Source: Lachnospiraceae bacterium KGMB03038
GTDB taxonomy: Bacteria; Bacillota; Clostridia; Lachnospirales; Lachnospiraceae
Reading direction: 5' to 3'
Length of the DNA: 64,000 nucleotides
NCBI GenBank assembly: GCA_007361935.1
Contig: CP041667.1
Span: 1,330,501 to 1,394,500, forward strand
Below the pieces are notes generated by a model. That model was not told where the DNA came from. It searched no databases and saw only the letters and a program-made list of their open reading frames with translations. Shown here in pieces: positions 24,597 to 33,666 of this stretch. Within the stretch, counting starts at the first letter, position 1; each line of letters starts with the position of its first letter. The translations under genes and the position numbers were made by a program.

Positions 24597-25583
24597 ATGG
24601 AGATTGCGGCAGAAAGAGGAGAAAATTGGGCGGAAAGAACCAGTGGTCGGCAGAACAGAAAGAAAGACTGGAATCTGGCGTTTCTGGGTTTTGGAGCTGT
24701 CTTGTTCTTGCTGACAGTCAGTTATGGCATGATAAGACAGACGGAGCAGCTGATACCTTTGGATATGGGAAGGACAGGAGGAAAACAGACACAGTTGGAA
24801 ACCGATTGCCTGACAGTTATTGGAACGGCCGTACCTGACGGGAAAAGCATTGTGGAAAAGGCGGCAGTAGATAGGAGCGTATTCTTTGCGGCGCTTGGGA
24901 GTGCAGAAGAGGAAGGAAAGGGTGTTCCAGGGACTGGAAGGGCAAATATGGAGCCGGAAGGGCGCACAGAAGGCCAGACCATAAACAGGGGCTCTTCGCT
25001 GGTGGAATCCACAGCAGAAGAGAAAGAGGAGTCCCCTCCGGTTCCGGCGGAAATAGCATTGATTCTATACGGAAACGGCGGATTGCCAGAACGTGCGGAT
25101 TATATGTTTGAACCGGGAACTTTCAATTTGGAAGAGGTAGAGGGGCCAAAGCGCCTGGGTAAAATCTTTGACGGATGGTATCTGGATCCAGAGTGTACAA
25201 TGCCTTTTTCCGGAAGGATGGAGGAGGGGACGGCGATAGAATTGTACGCTGGATGGAAGGAATTTCCGGGGTATATCTGTGATGAGATGGGATATGTGAT
25301 CGGCTGTTCCGATATAGGATTCGTATTAACGGATGGCTTGGTGGCGCTTCCTACCCATGAAAGCTGTGTGGGGCTCAGGGCAGGAGCGTACGCCGGGGTT
25401 GAGGAAGAAATTTTCGAGGTGTATGTGCCGGCCAATATCACAGAGATTGAAAAGGGCGCCTTTTCTTCCATGCCAAATCTACTGTTTATCCAGGTGGCGG
25501 AAGGGAATCCTGCTTATTACAGCGAGGATGGGATTTTGTATCGGAAAGATGGAAGTTTGGAAGCCATACCGCCGGGGAGATAA
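24597..25583 (+). CDS. Membrane-anchored InlB-repeat/BspA-like protein, first of a tandem pair
   Basis: The 328-residue protein has a type II-like membrane anchor (about 27-46) after a charged N-terminus, a low-complexity linker, then one InlB B-repeat-like unit (about 152-222; FDGWYLDPECTMPFSG and ELYAGW) and a single BspA-type leucine-rich repeat unit (about 270-318; VPANITEIEKGAFSSMPNLL). Such modules occur in secreted proteins that bind host or matrix components. A paralogue follows at 25648 with the same order of modules and near-identical wording in the last 150 residues. Function unknown; the gene is probably not part of the upstream operon because a terminator separates them. Confidence 0.7.
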   Translation: MEIAAERGENWAERTSGRQNRKKDWNLAFLGFGAVLFLLTVSYGMIRQTEQLIPLDMGRTGGKQTQLETDCLTVIGTAVPDGKSIVEKAAVDRSVFFAALGSAEEEGKGVPGTGRANMEPEGRTEGQTINRGSSLVESTAEEKEESPPVPAEIALILYGNGGLPERADYMFEPGTFNLEEVEGPKRLGKIFDGWYLDPECTMPFSGRMEEGTAIELYAGWKEFPGYICDEMGYVIGCSDIGFVLTDGLVALPTHESCVGLRAGAYAGVEEEIFEVYVPANITEIEKGAFSSMPNLLFIQVAEGNPAYYSEDGILYRKDGSLEAIPPGR

Positions 25584-25647
25584 GACGAGCGGGAGAAGGA
25601 AGTTTCGGAAAAAACGGAATATGTGTTATATTGAGTGAGAGGTAGGG

Positions 25648-26598
25648 ATGGATATGGAAATAGTACTGGAACGTTGGAAAGTGCTGCAGGAATCGAAAAG
25701 AGCAGAAACGTATTGGAACCGGCTGGTCTTGTGGCTGGAAATAGGGCTGTTCTGTCTTTTGGCTCATTGTATGACAGGATTTCAGACGTTTGCCCTGGAG
25801 CTTCAGCTTCCTGTATATGACCAGTGGGAGACAAAGACCGATCAAATAAATGTGCTGTCAAAGCTCCCTGAAAAGGAGAGTTTTGGAAGAAATAAGGAGT
25901 GGATTGAGAAGGCGGTCAATTTGCCTTTGGCGGAAACGGCTGCTCCAACAGCGCGGGAAGAGGCCAGGGAACGAGCCGGCGGCCGGAAGGTTCCAGCTTC
26001 TGTGTCCGCGCTTTCAGACAGAACAATGGAAAAAGTGTCAGAGGAGCCGGCGGCTGTCACGGATATCCAGGTGATTATCCACGGAAACGGAGGACAGCCG
26101 GAGCGAACGGAACAGATTTTTGAAATTGGCACATTCAGCCTGGAAGCGTTAGAGGAGCCCAAGCGTTTGGGAAAAGCGTTTGACGGATGGTATTTGGATC
26201 CGGAGTGCGAGATGCCGTTTTCGGGGGCTGTGCAAGAGGAAAAGGCTGTGGAATTGTATGCGGGGTGGAAGGAATTCCCCGGATATTTTTGTGACGGTAC
26301 GGGGTACGTGAGCGGTTATTCGGATAGGGCGCTGGTATTGACAGATGGCTTAGTAGCGCTCCCTGCCCATGAAAGTTGTGTAGGACTGAGAGAAGGAGCA
26401 TATGCGGGAATCGAGGAAGAAATATTTGAAGTGTATATTCCAGCCAATATTACAGAAATTGAGGCGGACGCGTTTTCAGCGATGCCAAATCTGCTGTTTA
26501 TCCAGGCGGCGGAAGGAAATCCTTCATACTATAGTGAAAATGGGATATTGTACCATAAAGACGGAAGCTTGGCGGCGATGCCGATGGGGAGAGGTTGA
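25648..26598 (+). CDS. Membrane-anchored InlB-repeat/BspA-like protein, second of a tandem pair
   Basis: The 316-residue paralogue of the preceding gene has an anchor at about 27-47, a variable Ala/Glu-rich linker, an InlB-like unit (FDGWYLDPECEMPFSG, ELYAGWKEFPGY) and a BspA-like unit (IPANITEIEADAFSAMPNLL). The C-terminal halves of the two proteins differ at few positions while the N-terminal 150 residues hardly align, so the ligand-facing end is conserved and the stalk has diverged. The gap to the first copy is 64 bases. A strong bidirectional terminator follows. Confidence 0.7.
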   Translation: MDMEIVLERWKVLQESKRAETYWNRLVLWLEIGLFCLLAHCMTGFQTFALELQLPVYDQWETKTDQINVLSKLPEKESFGRNKEWIEKAVNLPLAETAAPTAREEARERAGGRKVPASVSALSDRTMEKVSEEPAAVTDIQVIIHGNGGQPERTEQIFEIGTFSLEALEEPKRLGKAFDGWYLDPECEMPFSGAVQEEKAVELYAGWKEFPGYFCDGTGYVSGYSDRALVLTDGLVALPAHESCVGLREGAYAGIEEEIFEVYIPANITEIEADAFSAMPNLLFIQAAEGNPSYYSENGILYHKDGSLAAMPMGRG

Positions 26599-26614
26599 TC
26601 TGAGAAAGTGTTTC

Positions 26615-26649
26615 AAAGGGGCTGGAGCGGCTGGCGCTCCAGCCCCTTT
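26615..26649. terminator. Bidirectional rho-independent terminator
   Basis: AAAGGGGCTGGAGC (26615-26628) pairs perfectly with GCTCCAGCCCCTTT (26636-26649), loop of 7. It lies between convergent genes. Confidence 0.8.
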
Positions 26650-26664
26650 CTGTTAGAAAATGTT

Positions 26665-28665
26665 TTACAGGTATCCGTGCTTTTCCAAGGTGTTCAGGAT
26701 ATTGCGGCCTTCGTCAGTACCTTCAATGATCCTTCTGGCGCGGACGCTGTCGCCTATATTAACGATCTCTACCTTATTATCATCCTCGAATGTCTTTTTA
26801 AGATCAGCCAGCACCGGGGCGTTGGCTTTCATGCCCAGACAGACGAAGCCATAGTCGAAGTCCAGTACTTCCTGCCCTTCTTTGGTCTCTACCAGGAAAG
26901 AGTCCGGGCGTACTTCCTTGAGCGCGGTATTTGGCATCTGGCGTACACCATATTTCTCCATTAAGGTGAAAGTACCTACCTTTGAGATTGGATCGATGCC
27001 GTTCCCAATGGCGGGGAGCATCTCTACAATAGAGACCTGGGCTCCTTTAGGGGCAAAGAATTCCACTACATCAAGGCCAACGGCTCCGCCGCCGATCACA
27101 ACAACTTTCTTTCCCTTCATGTCTTTCGGGTAATCCTTGATCTGAGAGATCATATCAAAGATGGAGTATACATGGCTTCCTTCTTTGCCCAGGTTTTCAT
27201 GGAGACCGGGAATCGGGGGCAGCAGGGGTAGGGAACCAGTGGAGTTGACGATAATGTCAGGCTTCAGGTTTTTTACAAAGTCGGCTGTGGCATCTGTTTC
27301 GGTAAATACAAATAGATTTTTGAGTTTTTGCGCTCGATGGATCAAATAGTTGGGGAAGTCTGCCAGCCGTTTTTTGTCCGGGATTTTGGAAATTTCTGCC
27401 GCAAGTCCGCCAAGATAAGGTTTCTTTTCAATAAGGAAGGTGGTGCAGCCTACTTCCGCGGCAGTACAGGCGGCTTCCAGTCCGGCGGTCCCTCCGCCGA
27501 TGACGGCTACATTGCACGGCTTGGAGATCTTTTGCTTTTTATATCCTTCTCCAGTGGGCACGGCTGGGTTTACCGTACAGCGGATGGGACGGTTGATGCC
27601 GATGCGGTTTCCGGCGCAGCCGATGTTGCAGGAAATGCATTTCCGGATATCGCAGATATCTCCAAATTCCACTTTATTTACCCAGTCTGGATCCGCGATA
27701 AGACCGCGGCCCATTCCAATGATGTCCGCATCCCCTTGGGCCAGGATGCGTTCCGCGACGTGGGGATCCCGGATATTTCCGGTAGTGACGCAGAGCTTTC
27801 CATATTTTTCTTTTACGGCTTTCGCCATGTAGGAACGCCAGCCATCCGGCAGATAGTTGGCATCGATCTGGTACTGGAGGGAACCATTCAGACCCGCGGA
27901 TACGTCGATCACATCCGCCTCTTCCTGGAAATACTGGAGATAGTCCAGGGTGTCCTCCAGAGAGTTGCCGCCTTCTAGAAATTCATCCGCGCTGATCCGC
28001 ACAAAAACAGGAAAGAAAGGCCCTACCTGCGCCCGGACTTCCTCCAGGACCATACGGGCGAAACGCGCCCGGTTTTCTGGAGTTCCTCCGAATTCATCAG
28101 TCCTGTGGTTTGTGAGAGGAGAGAGAAACTGACTAAGAAGGTAGGAGTGGCCGGCATGGACCTCTACCGTGTCAAAACCCGCGATCTGCGCCCTTTTGGC
28201 CGCTTCACCGTATTTTTTGACGATGCGCAGGATCTCTTCCTTCTTCAGAGGACGGGGAACATCGCCGCCTTCTTTGGAAGGAATATCGGAAGCGGATACT
28301 GGCTGCATGTTGGTTCGTACGGATTGGGCAGAGGCGCCCGCGTGGTTGATCTGGATCCCAATGCAGGCGCCGTGTTTGTGCACCGTCTCCGTCAATTTAA
28401 ACAAACGGGGGATGTAGTTGTCGTGGTCGATTCGAAGATGTGTCGTTCCGTTGGAACCCTCCGGGGAATCTACACTGGCGTTTTCTACCATAATGAGACC
28501 GGTTCCGCCTTTGGCTCTTTGTTCGTAGTAATTAATATGGAGAAAACTCATTTCTCCGCTCTGCTCCCCATAATTGGTTCCCATGGGGGTCATCATGATC
28601 CGGTTTTTCATTGTCATCCGCCGGATAGTCAATGGTTCAAAGATATGTTTATACTCGTTTTTCAT
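26665..28665 (-). CDS. Fe-S flavin enoate reductase (2,4-dienoyl-CoA reductase/BaiCD-like family)
   Basis: The 666-residue enzyme has an N-terminal FMN-binding old-yellow-enzyme barrel (about 1-350; VHAGHSYLLSQFLSPLTNHR carries the active-site region), a [4Fe-4S] site (CISCNIGCAGN, later RCTVNP, near 345-370), an FAD fold (VIGGGTAGLEAA) and an NAD(P)H fold (VVVIGGGAVGLDVVEF). The family reduces activated C=C bonds: 2-enoates, dienoyl-CoA, bile-acid intermediates, cinnamates. Beside shikimate/quinate genes a likely substrate is the ring C=C of shikimate or dehydroshikimate (inference). It is divergent from the LysR gene at 28855. Confidence 0.9.
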   Translation of the reverse strand: MKNEYKHIFEPLTIRRMTMKNRIMMTPMGTNYGEQSGEMSFLHINYYEQRAKGGTGLIMVENASVDSPEGSNGTTHLRIDHDNYIPRLFKLTETVHKHGACIGIQINHAGASAQSVRTNMQPVSASDIPSKEGGDVPRPLKKEEILRIVKKYGEAAKRAQIAGFDTVEVHAGHSYLLSQFLSPLTNHRTDEFGGTPENRARFARMVLEEVRAQVGPFFPVFVRISADEFLEGGNSLEDTLDYLQYFQEEADVIDVSAGLNGSLQYQIDANYLPDGWRSYMAKAVKEKYGKLCVTTGNIRDPHVAERILAQGDADIIGMGRGLIADPDWVNKVEFGDICDIRKCISCNIGCAGNRIGINRPIRCTVNPAVPTGEGYKKQKISKPCNVAVIGGGTAGLEAACTAAEVGCTTFLIEKKPYLGGLAAEISKIPDKKRLADFPNYLIHRAQKLKNLFVFTETDATADFVKNLKPDIIVNSTGSLPLLPPIPGLHENLGKEGSHVYSIFDMISQIKDYPKDMKGKKVVVIGGGAVGLDVVEFFAPKGAQVSIVEMLPAIGNGIDPISKVGTFTLMEKYGVRQMPNTALKEVRPDSFLVETKEGQEVLDFDYGFVCLGMKANAPVLADLKKTFEDDNKVEIVNIGDSVRARRIIEGTDEGRNILNTLEKHGYL

Positions 28666-28854
28666 AAGAATCCTCCTAAATATGTGAATAAAAAGGGAAA
28701 GAGGTTGTTTACTGACAGATTTGATATTTGATTAACAATCTGTTTTCTGCTCACATTATAGGAGAAAAGAAACCAGAGGACAAATATATATATCATGGGA
28801 AATCTATAGAAATGGACTATGAATTGTGCTATTTTATATAAAAGGAGGGATTCG

Positions 28855-29739
28855 ATGAATTTAAGTCAGTTGAAATATTTTGTTACGCTGGCCCGATTGG
28901 AGCATTATACAAAGGCGGCGGAAGAATTGGAGATCTCCCAGCCGTCTCTGAGTTATGCTATGACGATGCTGGAGCAGGAACTGGGCACAAAACTCTTTCA
29001 GAAAAAAGGGAGGAATATTGTGCTGACAAAATATGGAAAGTTTTTCCTGGACTATGTGGAGCAGTCTCTTCAGACGCTGGAACTGGGAGTCCGCAAGACA
29101 AAAAGTATGACCGGGCAGACGAAGGGACGTATCGATCTGGCATACATCTATACTCTGGGGAGCGAGTTTGTCCCAAGGATCGTGGGGGATTTTCTTCGGA
29201 GCCATGAAGAACTGGATATCCAGTTTCATTTCACAGTGGGAAATACTTCTGAATTGCTGAAAGGATTGAAAGAAGAAACCTTTGATCTTGCTTTTTGTTC
29301 GATGCCGGAGAAAGAAGCGGGGATCGAGTTCTTTCCGGTTGCAAGGGAAACCCTGGCGGTGGTGGTGCCAAAGGGGCATCCTCTTTCCGGCCGGGGGGAA
29401 GTGGATCTGGAAGAGACGGCCCCCTATCCTCAGATCTTTTTTACCCAGAGCAGCGGACTTAGGCCGGTGGTGGAAAGTTTATTTGAGACAGCAAAGATCA
29501 AACCCAAGATTGCTTATGAGATTGAAGAGGACGGTTCCATGGCCGGACTTGTGGCGCAGAATTTTGGGATCGCCGTCATGCCGGACATTCCGATCTTAAA
29601 GACGCTGAATGTGGACGTGCTGGCACTGCGGTCGCCGCGGTACCGGAGATATGTCTATATGGCCAGGTCCAAAGATAACTATGAGACGCCGGTAGTAAAG
29701 AAATTCGCGGAGTACGTAAAGAGAGTGTGCCATTGTTAG
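28855..29739 (+). CDS. LysR-family transcriptional regulator
   Basis: The 294-residue protein has the LysR winged helix (residues 1-60; MNLSQLKYFVTLARLEHYTKAA start) and a substrate-binding domain from about 90. ATG 28855 is chosen since AGGAGGG lies 7 bases upstream; the longer frame from 28819 adds 12 residues without a site. It is divergent from the enoate reductase and convergent on a second LysR gene with a 4-base overlap. It likely controls the reductase (inference from divergent position). Confidence 0.92.
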   Translation: MNLSQLKYFVTLARLEHYTKAAEELEISQPSLSYAMTMLEQELGTKLFQKKGRNIVLTKYGKFFLDYVEQSLQTLELGVRKTKSMTGQTKGRIDLAYIYTLGSEFVPRIVGDFLRSHEELDIQFHFTVGNTSELLKGLKEETFDLAFCSMPEKEAGIEFFPVARETLAVVVPKGHPLSGRGEVDLEETAPYPQIFFTQSSGLRPVVESLFETAKIKPKIAYEIEEDGSMAGLVAQNFGIAVMPDIPILKTLNVDVLALRSPRYRRYVYMARSKDNYETPVVKKFAEYVKRVCHC

Positions 29740-30617
29740 GGCATAGATTCTTTTCGGATAAACTGGATGAAATTTTTAACAGCAGGGATCAGATACCGGT
29801 CCTTCATATGCGCCAGGTACACGGTATGGACTAACGTGACATCAGACAGAGACAGGATCTGGACATTCCTTTCGCGGATGGCATCTACATCGGCCACCAG
29901 AGCAATGCCAAAATTCTCCTCGACCAGAGCGGATATGGCATTCTCGTCAGGAGACTCACAGATGATATCCGGCGTCAGATGATGGGAGGCATAAAGACGG
30001 TTTGTAAATTTTCCAAGACCGGAGGTCTTGTCGTATCCGATCAACGGGTAATCGTTAAGATCGCGGAGGATCAGGTTCTCTTTTTGCGTGATCGGATGGC
30101 CTTGGGGGGCGATGACGACCATTTTTTGGCGGATAATAGGAATAAATTGGATATCCGGCTCGTTCTCTACATAAGAACAGAAGATCAGGTCAAACCGTTC
30201 CTTTTTCAGACCCTCGATCAGCGCGTCGGTGTGCAGCTGGTGAAAGCCAAAAGAGATGTCCTGATAAGACCGCTGGCTGAGAAAACGGCGGACCATGTGG
30301 GGAATATAGCGTCCGGCCAGCGGGAACACATAGGCAATATCAATCCGGCCTTCGCCGCCGGCGAGCTGGCGCATCTGGGATTTGGCGGTTTCTACATCCT
30401 GGAGGATCTTGTCAACATGCTCCAGAAATATGCGGCCATATTTGGTAAGGCGGACGTTCCTGCCCTGCCGTTCAAATAGGATAATGCCCAGTTCTTCCTC
30501 TAAAGCGGAGATAGAACGGCTGAGGGAAGGCTGGGAGAGATTCAGCTTGGCCGCCGCCTGGCGGAAGTGGGAGAGCTTGGCGATGGTCTGAAAATATATG
30601 AGTTGGTTTAAAGTCAT
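29736..30617 (-). CDS. LysR-family transcriptional regulator
   Basis: The 293-residue LysR protein (MTLNQLIYFQTIAKLSHFRQAA start, helix-turn-helix in residues 1-60) is divergent from the shikimate dehydrogenase operon at 30772. It is related to the regulator at 28855, and the two genes converge with overlapping stop codons. AAGGAGG precedes the start. By position it should sense a shikimate/quinate-type ligand, as QuiR does in Listeria (established for that system; inference here). Confidence 0.92.
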   Translation of the reverse strand: MTLNQLIYFQTIAKLSHFRQAAAKLNLSQPSLSRSISALEEELGIILFERQGRNVRLTKYGRIFLEHVDKILQDVETAKSQMRQLAGGEGRIDIAYVFPLAGRYIPHMVRRFLSQRSYQDISFGFHQLHTDALIEGLKKERFDLIFCSYVENEPDIQFIPIIRQKMVVIAPQGHPITQKENLILRDLNDYPLIGYDKTSGLGKFTNRLYASHHLTPDIICESPDENAISALVEENFGIALVADVDAIRERNVQILSLSDVTLVHTVYLAHMKDRYLIPAVKNFIQFIRKESMP

Positions 30618-30696
30618 GGTATGCGCCTCCTTTGTGCAAAGTATAACATAAATGATAATAAAAAACTATCAAAAATAATTAAAAGATATATTAGAA

Positions 30697-30720
30697 CTAT
30701 CATAGCGGATAGGATATAAT
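30697..30720 (+). promoter_or_regulatory. Promoter and LysR-type operator of the shikimate/quinate operon
   Basis: CTATC (30697-30701), 6 bases, GATAG (30708-30712) form an inverted repeat directly before a perfect -10 TATAAT (30715-30720). No good -35 is seen, which suits activation by LysR. A second ACTATC lies at 30665-30670. Confidence 0.5.
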
Positions 30721-30771
30721 GACGGTAAGAGGTTGTTTATTAATTAACAAACAAAAATGGAGGACAAAACG

Positions 30772-31647
30772 ATGTCAGAGAGAATTACAGGTCACACAGA
30801 GTTGATCGGGCTGATGGCGTATCCTATCCGTCATTCCAGCTCGCCGGCGATGCAGAATGAAGCGTTTGCGAAATTAGGGCTTGATTACGCCTATCTTGCG
30901 TTTGAGGTAGATAATGAAACCCTGGAGGATGCGATCACAGGGCTTCGCGCGTTAAAAATGAGAGGTTCTAATGTATCTATGCCGAATAAAACAGTAGTCC
31001 ATAAATATCTGGACAAGCTTTCCCCGGCAGCCCAGATGTGCGGAGCGGTCAACACGATCGTCAATGACGATGGCGTACTGACCGGCCATATTACAGATGG
31101 AGTTGGATATATGAAGGCTCTTCAGGATAATCAGATTGATGTGATCGGAAAAAAGATGACGATCGTGGGCGCGGGGGGAGCCGCCACAGCGATCGAGATC
31201 CAGGCGGCCTTGGATGGAGTGAAAGAGATATCTATCTTTAATCAGAAGGATAAGTTCTGGGAAAACGCGAAGGAGACGGTCCGCAAGATCAACGAAAAGA
31301 CAGAATGTAAAGCGGCTTTGTACGATCTGGAGGACCTTGGAAAGTTGAAGGAAGAGATCGAGGATAGTTATCTGTTTGCCAACGCTACAGGGGTAGGGAT
31401 GAAGCCTCTGGAAGGTCAGACCTATATCCCGGACAAATCTTTCCTAAGACCAGACCTGATCGTGACGGACGTGGTTTATTTCCCAAGAGAGACGGCGCTT
31501 CTTAAGATGGCGAAAGAAGTGGGATGTAAAACGATGAACGGCCTTGGCATGATGCTGTTCCAGGGCTCAGCGGCCTTCGAGCTGTGGACAGGCCAGCCTA
31601 TGCCCATTGACTATATGAAGGAAATCCTAGACATCAGATACGAATAG
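30772..31647 (+). CDS. Shikimate/quinate dehydrogenase (AroE family)
   Basis: AroE-family enzymes interconvert 3-dehydroshikimate and shikimate, or dehydroquinate and quinate, with NAD(P). The 291-residue protein has the substrate-binding HSSSPAMQNEAF, the catalytic Lys in NVSMPNK, a glycine-rich loop GAGGAATA and NGLGMMLFQGSAAFELWTG. The usual NTDG reads ITDG here, so the Asn is replaced while the catalytic Asp is kept. ATG 30772 is preceded by GGAGG at the right distance; ATG 30757 overlaps that site. It heads an operon with an MFS carrier, AroD and a TRAP system, so a catabolic rather than biosynthetic role is likely. Confidence 0.88.
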   Translation: MSERITGHTELIGLMAYPIRHSSSPAMQNEAFAKLGLDYAYLAFEVDNETLEDAITGLRALKMRGSNVSMPNKTVVHKYLDKLSPAAQMCGAVNTIVNDDGVLTGHITDGVGYMKALQDNQIDVIGKKMTIVGAGGAATAIEIQAALDGVKEISIFNQKDKFWENAKETVRKINEKTECKAALYDLEDLGKLKEEIEDSYLFANATGVGMKPLEGQTYIPDKSFLRPDLIVTDVVYFPRETALLKMAKEVGCKTMNGLGMMLFQGSAAFELWTGQPMPIDYMKEILDIRYE

Positions 31648-31662
31648 AAAAGGAGAGTAAGT

Positions 31663-32856
31663 GTGGAAAAGAAATACATACCAAGCGCGTTGATCTTATA
31701 TCTGAATTATTTTATCCACGGGATCGGGTGCTCCATCTTAAGCCAGCAGGTGGTGAAGGAAGAGCTGGTAAGTCAGTGGGGGCTCTCGGATGTTATGACG
31801 GTCACTTCTGTGGCGGCGGCCCTGGGTCTTGGCCGATTGATCTCTCTTCCCTTTGCCGGCCCGGTCTCAGACAAATTGGGGAGGAAGCTCTCCGTGCTGA
31901 TCGGTGTGGCCTCCTATGTGATCTTCTTTGCAGGGATCACATTTTCCCCCAATATGCAGTTTGCCTATGTGGCGGCAGTCCTGGGAGGGATCGCTAATTC
32001 GTTCCTGGATACGGCGACCTATCCGGCAGTCACAGAGATCATTTACCGCTATACCGGAATCGCGACTATGGGGATCAAATTCTTTATCTCGATCGCCCAG
32101 CTTCTGATGCCATTTTTCTTGGGAGTGGCGGCAGGGACACAGATGTCTTATCTGGCGCTTCCGCTGGTGTCGGGGATCGCCATCGCGGTACTGGGGATCC
32201 TGGCTCTTTTTGCCCCATTGCCCGCCAAGCCAGAAAATGAGAAGTCGGAGTCCTTTATCGATAATCTCAAGAACGCGCATTTCTCCCTGGAAAGCGCGGC
32301 GCTGATCCTGATCGGGTTTACCAGTACGGCTACCTTCCAGCTCTGGCTGAACTGCGCCCAGACCTTCGGGACGGAAGTGGCTGGTATTCCTTCCGCCTCG
32401 GTTTCTATCATGCAGACGTATTATTCAGCCGGGACTATGGCGGCTCTGGTGATCACCAGCATTCTGATCGTCAAATTCCGGCAGGTAAGATTCCTGGTAA
32501 TCTATCCGGCGATCTCCCTGGTCATGCTGATCTTAGTGTATCTGATACGGACACCGATGATCTGCAATATAGGGGCGTTTGTGATCGGCTACTCTGCGGC
32601 GGGAGGCGTACTTCAGATGGCAACAGCCACAGTCAATGATCTGTTCCCCAAGATCAAAGGGACGATCACCAGCCTTGTCATGATCGCGTCCAGTTTGTGC
32701 AACTACACCATTCTGAGCGCGGCTTCCAAGATGTCCGCGGAGAATGTGATCGTGATGAATCTGGCGATCACTGTGATCGGTGTGCTTCTTGCTTTATTTG
32801 TAAACCTGAGATATGAAAAATTGCTGGCTGCCGTGGAAAGTCCCGGACGGCAGTAA
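31663..32856 (+). CDS. MFS transporter
   Basis: The 397-residue carrier has about 12 membrane segments and the MFS motif A-like loop GPVSDKLGRKLS after helix 2. A short central loop (PAKPENEKSES) splits the two six-helix halves. Start is GTG 31663 with AGGAGAG upstream. It lies 15 bases after the dehydrogenase. By context it imports shikimate, quinate or a related hydroxy-acid, or exports the reduced product (inference). A TRAP system in the same operon would then give a second, high-affinity route. Confidence 0.87.
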   Translation: MEKKYIPSALILYLNYFIHGIGCSILSQQVVKEELVSQWGLSDVMTVTSVAAALGLGRLISLPFAGPVSDKLGRKLSVLIGVASYVIFFAGITFSPNMQFAYVAAVLGGIANSFLDTATYPAVTEIIYRYTGIATMGIKFFISIAQLLMPFFLGVAAGTQMSYLALPLVSGIAIAVLGILALFAPLPAKPENEKSESFIDNLKNAHFSLESAALILIGFTSTATFQLWLNCAQTFGTEVAGIPSASVSIMQTYYSAGTMAALVITSILIVKFRQVRFLVIYPAISLVMLILVYLIRTPMICNIGAFVIGYSAAGGVLQMATATVNDLFPKIKGTITSLVMIASSLCNYTILSAASKMSAENVIVMNLAITVIGVLLALFVNLRYEKLLAAVESPGRQ

Positions 32857-32876
32857 GAAAAAGGAGGAAATAAAAA

Positions 32877-33638
32877 ATGAGACCAGTAGTGGTGAGAAAT
32901 GTAAAAATCGGGGAGGGTATCCCGAAAGTCTGCGTACCTATCGTAGGGACAACAAGGGAGGAAATCTTGGAAGCGGGGGAAAAAATCCTGGATCTTGGCG
33001 CGGATGTGGCAGAATGGCGCGTAGATTGGTATGCGGATATTTTTGACGCGGATCAGACAGAAGAGACGGCAAAGGGGCTTCGGAAGGCTTTGGGAGACAT
33101 CCCCCTTCTCTTTACCTTTCGGACCGCTAAGGAAGGCGGGGAGAAGGAAATCGAGACGGCTGCCTATGCGGAACTGAATAAGAACGCCATCAAAACAGGA
33201 TTGATCGACCTGGTAGATGTGGAACTGTTTACTGGGGAAAAGGAAGTTCAGGAGATTATTGAAACAGCCCATGCCTGTGGAGTGAAGGTGGTGGCTTCCA
33301 ATCATGATTTCCAGAAAACCCCGGATAAAGAGGAGATCCTATCCCGCCTTTGCAAGATGCAGCAGCTGGGAGCGGATATTCCTAAGATCGCTGTCATGCC
33401 CCGGAATAAGAAAGATGTCCTGACACTGCTTGCCGCTACCCGGGAAATGGCTGAAGAATACGCGGACCGGCCGATCATCACCATGTCTATGGGAGGAACC
33501 GGCGTTATCAGCCGACTGTGCGGCGAGGTGTTTGGCTCAGCGCTGACGTTTGGGGCGGCAGGAAAAGCTTCCGCCCCAGGACAGATGGGAGTGGAGGAAT
33601 TAAAGACAGTGCTTGGACTTCTGCATGAAAGCTTATAG
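32877..33638 (+). CDS. aroD: 3-dehydroquinate dehydratase, type I
   Basis: The enzyme interconverts 3-dehydroquinate and 3-dehydroshikimate through a Schiff base. The 253-residue protein shows EWRVDWY (early strand), the catalytic His in ASNHDFQKTP and the Schiff-base Lys in PKIAVMPRN, plus SMGGTGVISRL near the end. Its length fits type I. Together with the AroE-family enzyme it links quinate and shikimate through their 3-dehydro forms. Most clostridia use one AroD or AroQ for biosynthesis; a copy here beside transporters points to catabolism. Confidence 0.95.
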   Translation: MRPVVVRNVKIGEGIPKVCVPIVGTTREEILEAGEKILDLGADVAEWRVDWYADIFDADQTEETAKGLRKALGDIPLLFTFRTAKEGGEKEIETAAYAELNKNAIKTGLIDLVDVELFTGEKEVQEIIETAHACGVKVVASNHDFQKTPDKEEILSRLCKMQQLGADIPKIAVMPRNKKDVLTLLAATREMAEEYADRPIITMSMGGTGVISRLCGEVFGSALTFGAAGKASAPGQMGVEELKTVLGLLHESL

Positions 33639-33666
33639 TTGAGGCAGCGGAAAAGTGAGGTGCTCT

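Noticed and set aside
28701..30740. Shared GAGGTTGTTTA in the two LysR-associated intergenic regions
   Set aside because: Occurs at 28701 and 30729 but the flanks differ and the spacing to promoters is not comparable; too short to call an operator.
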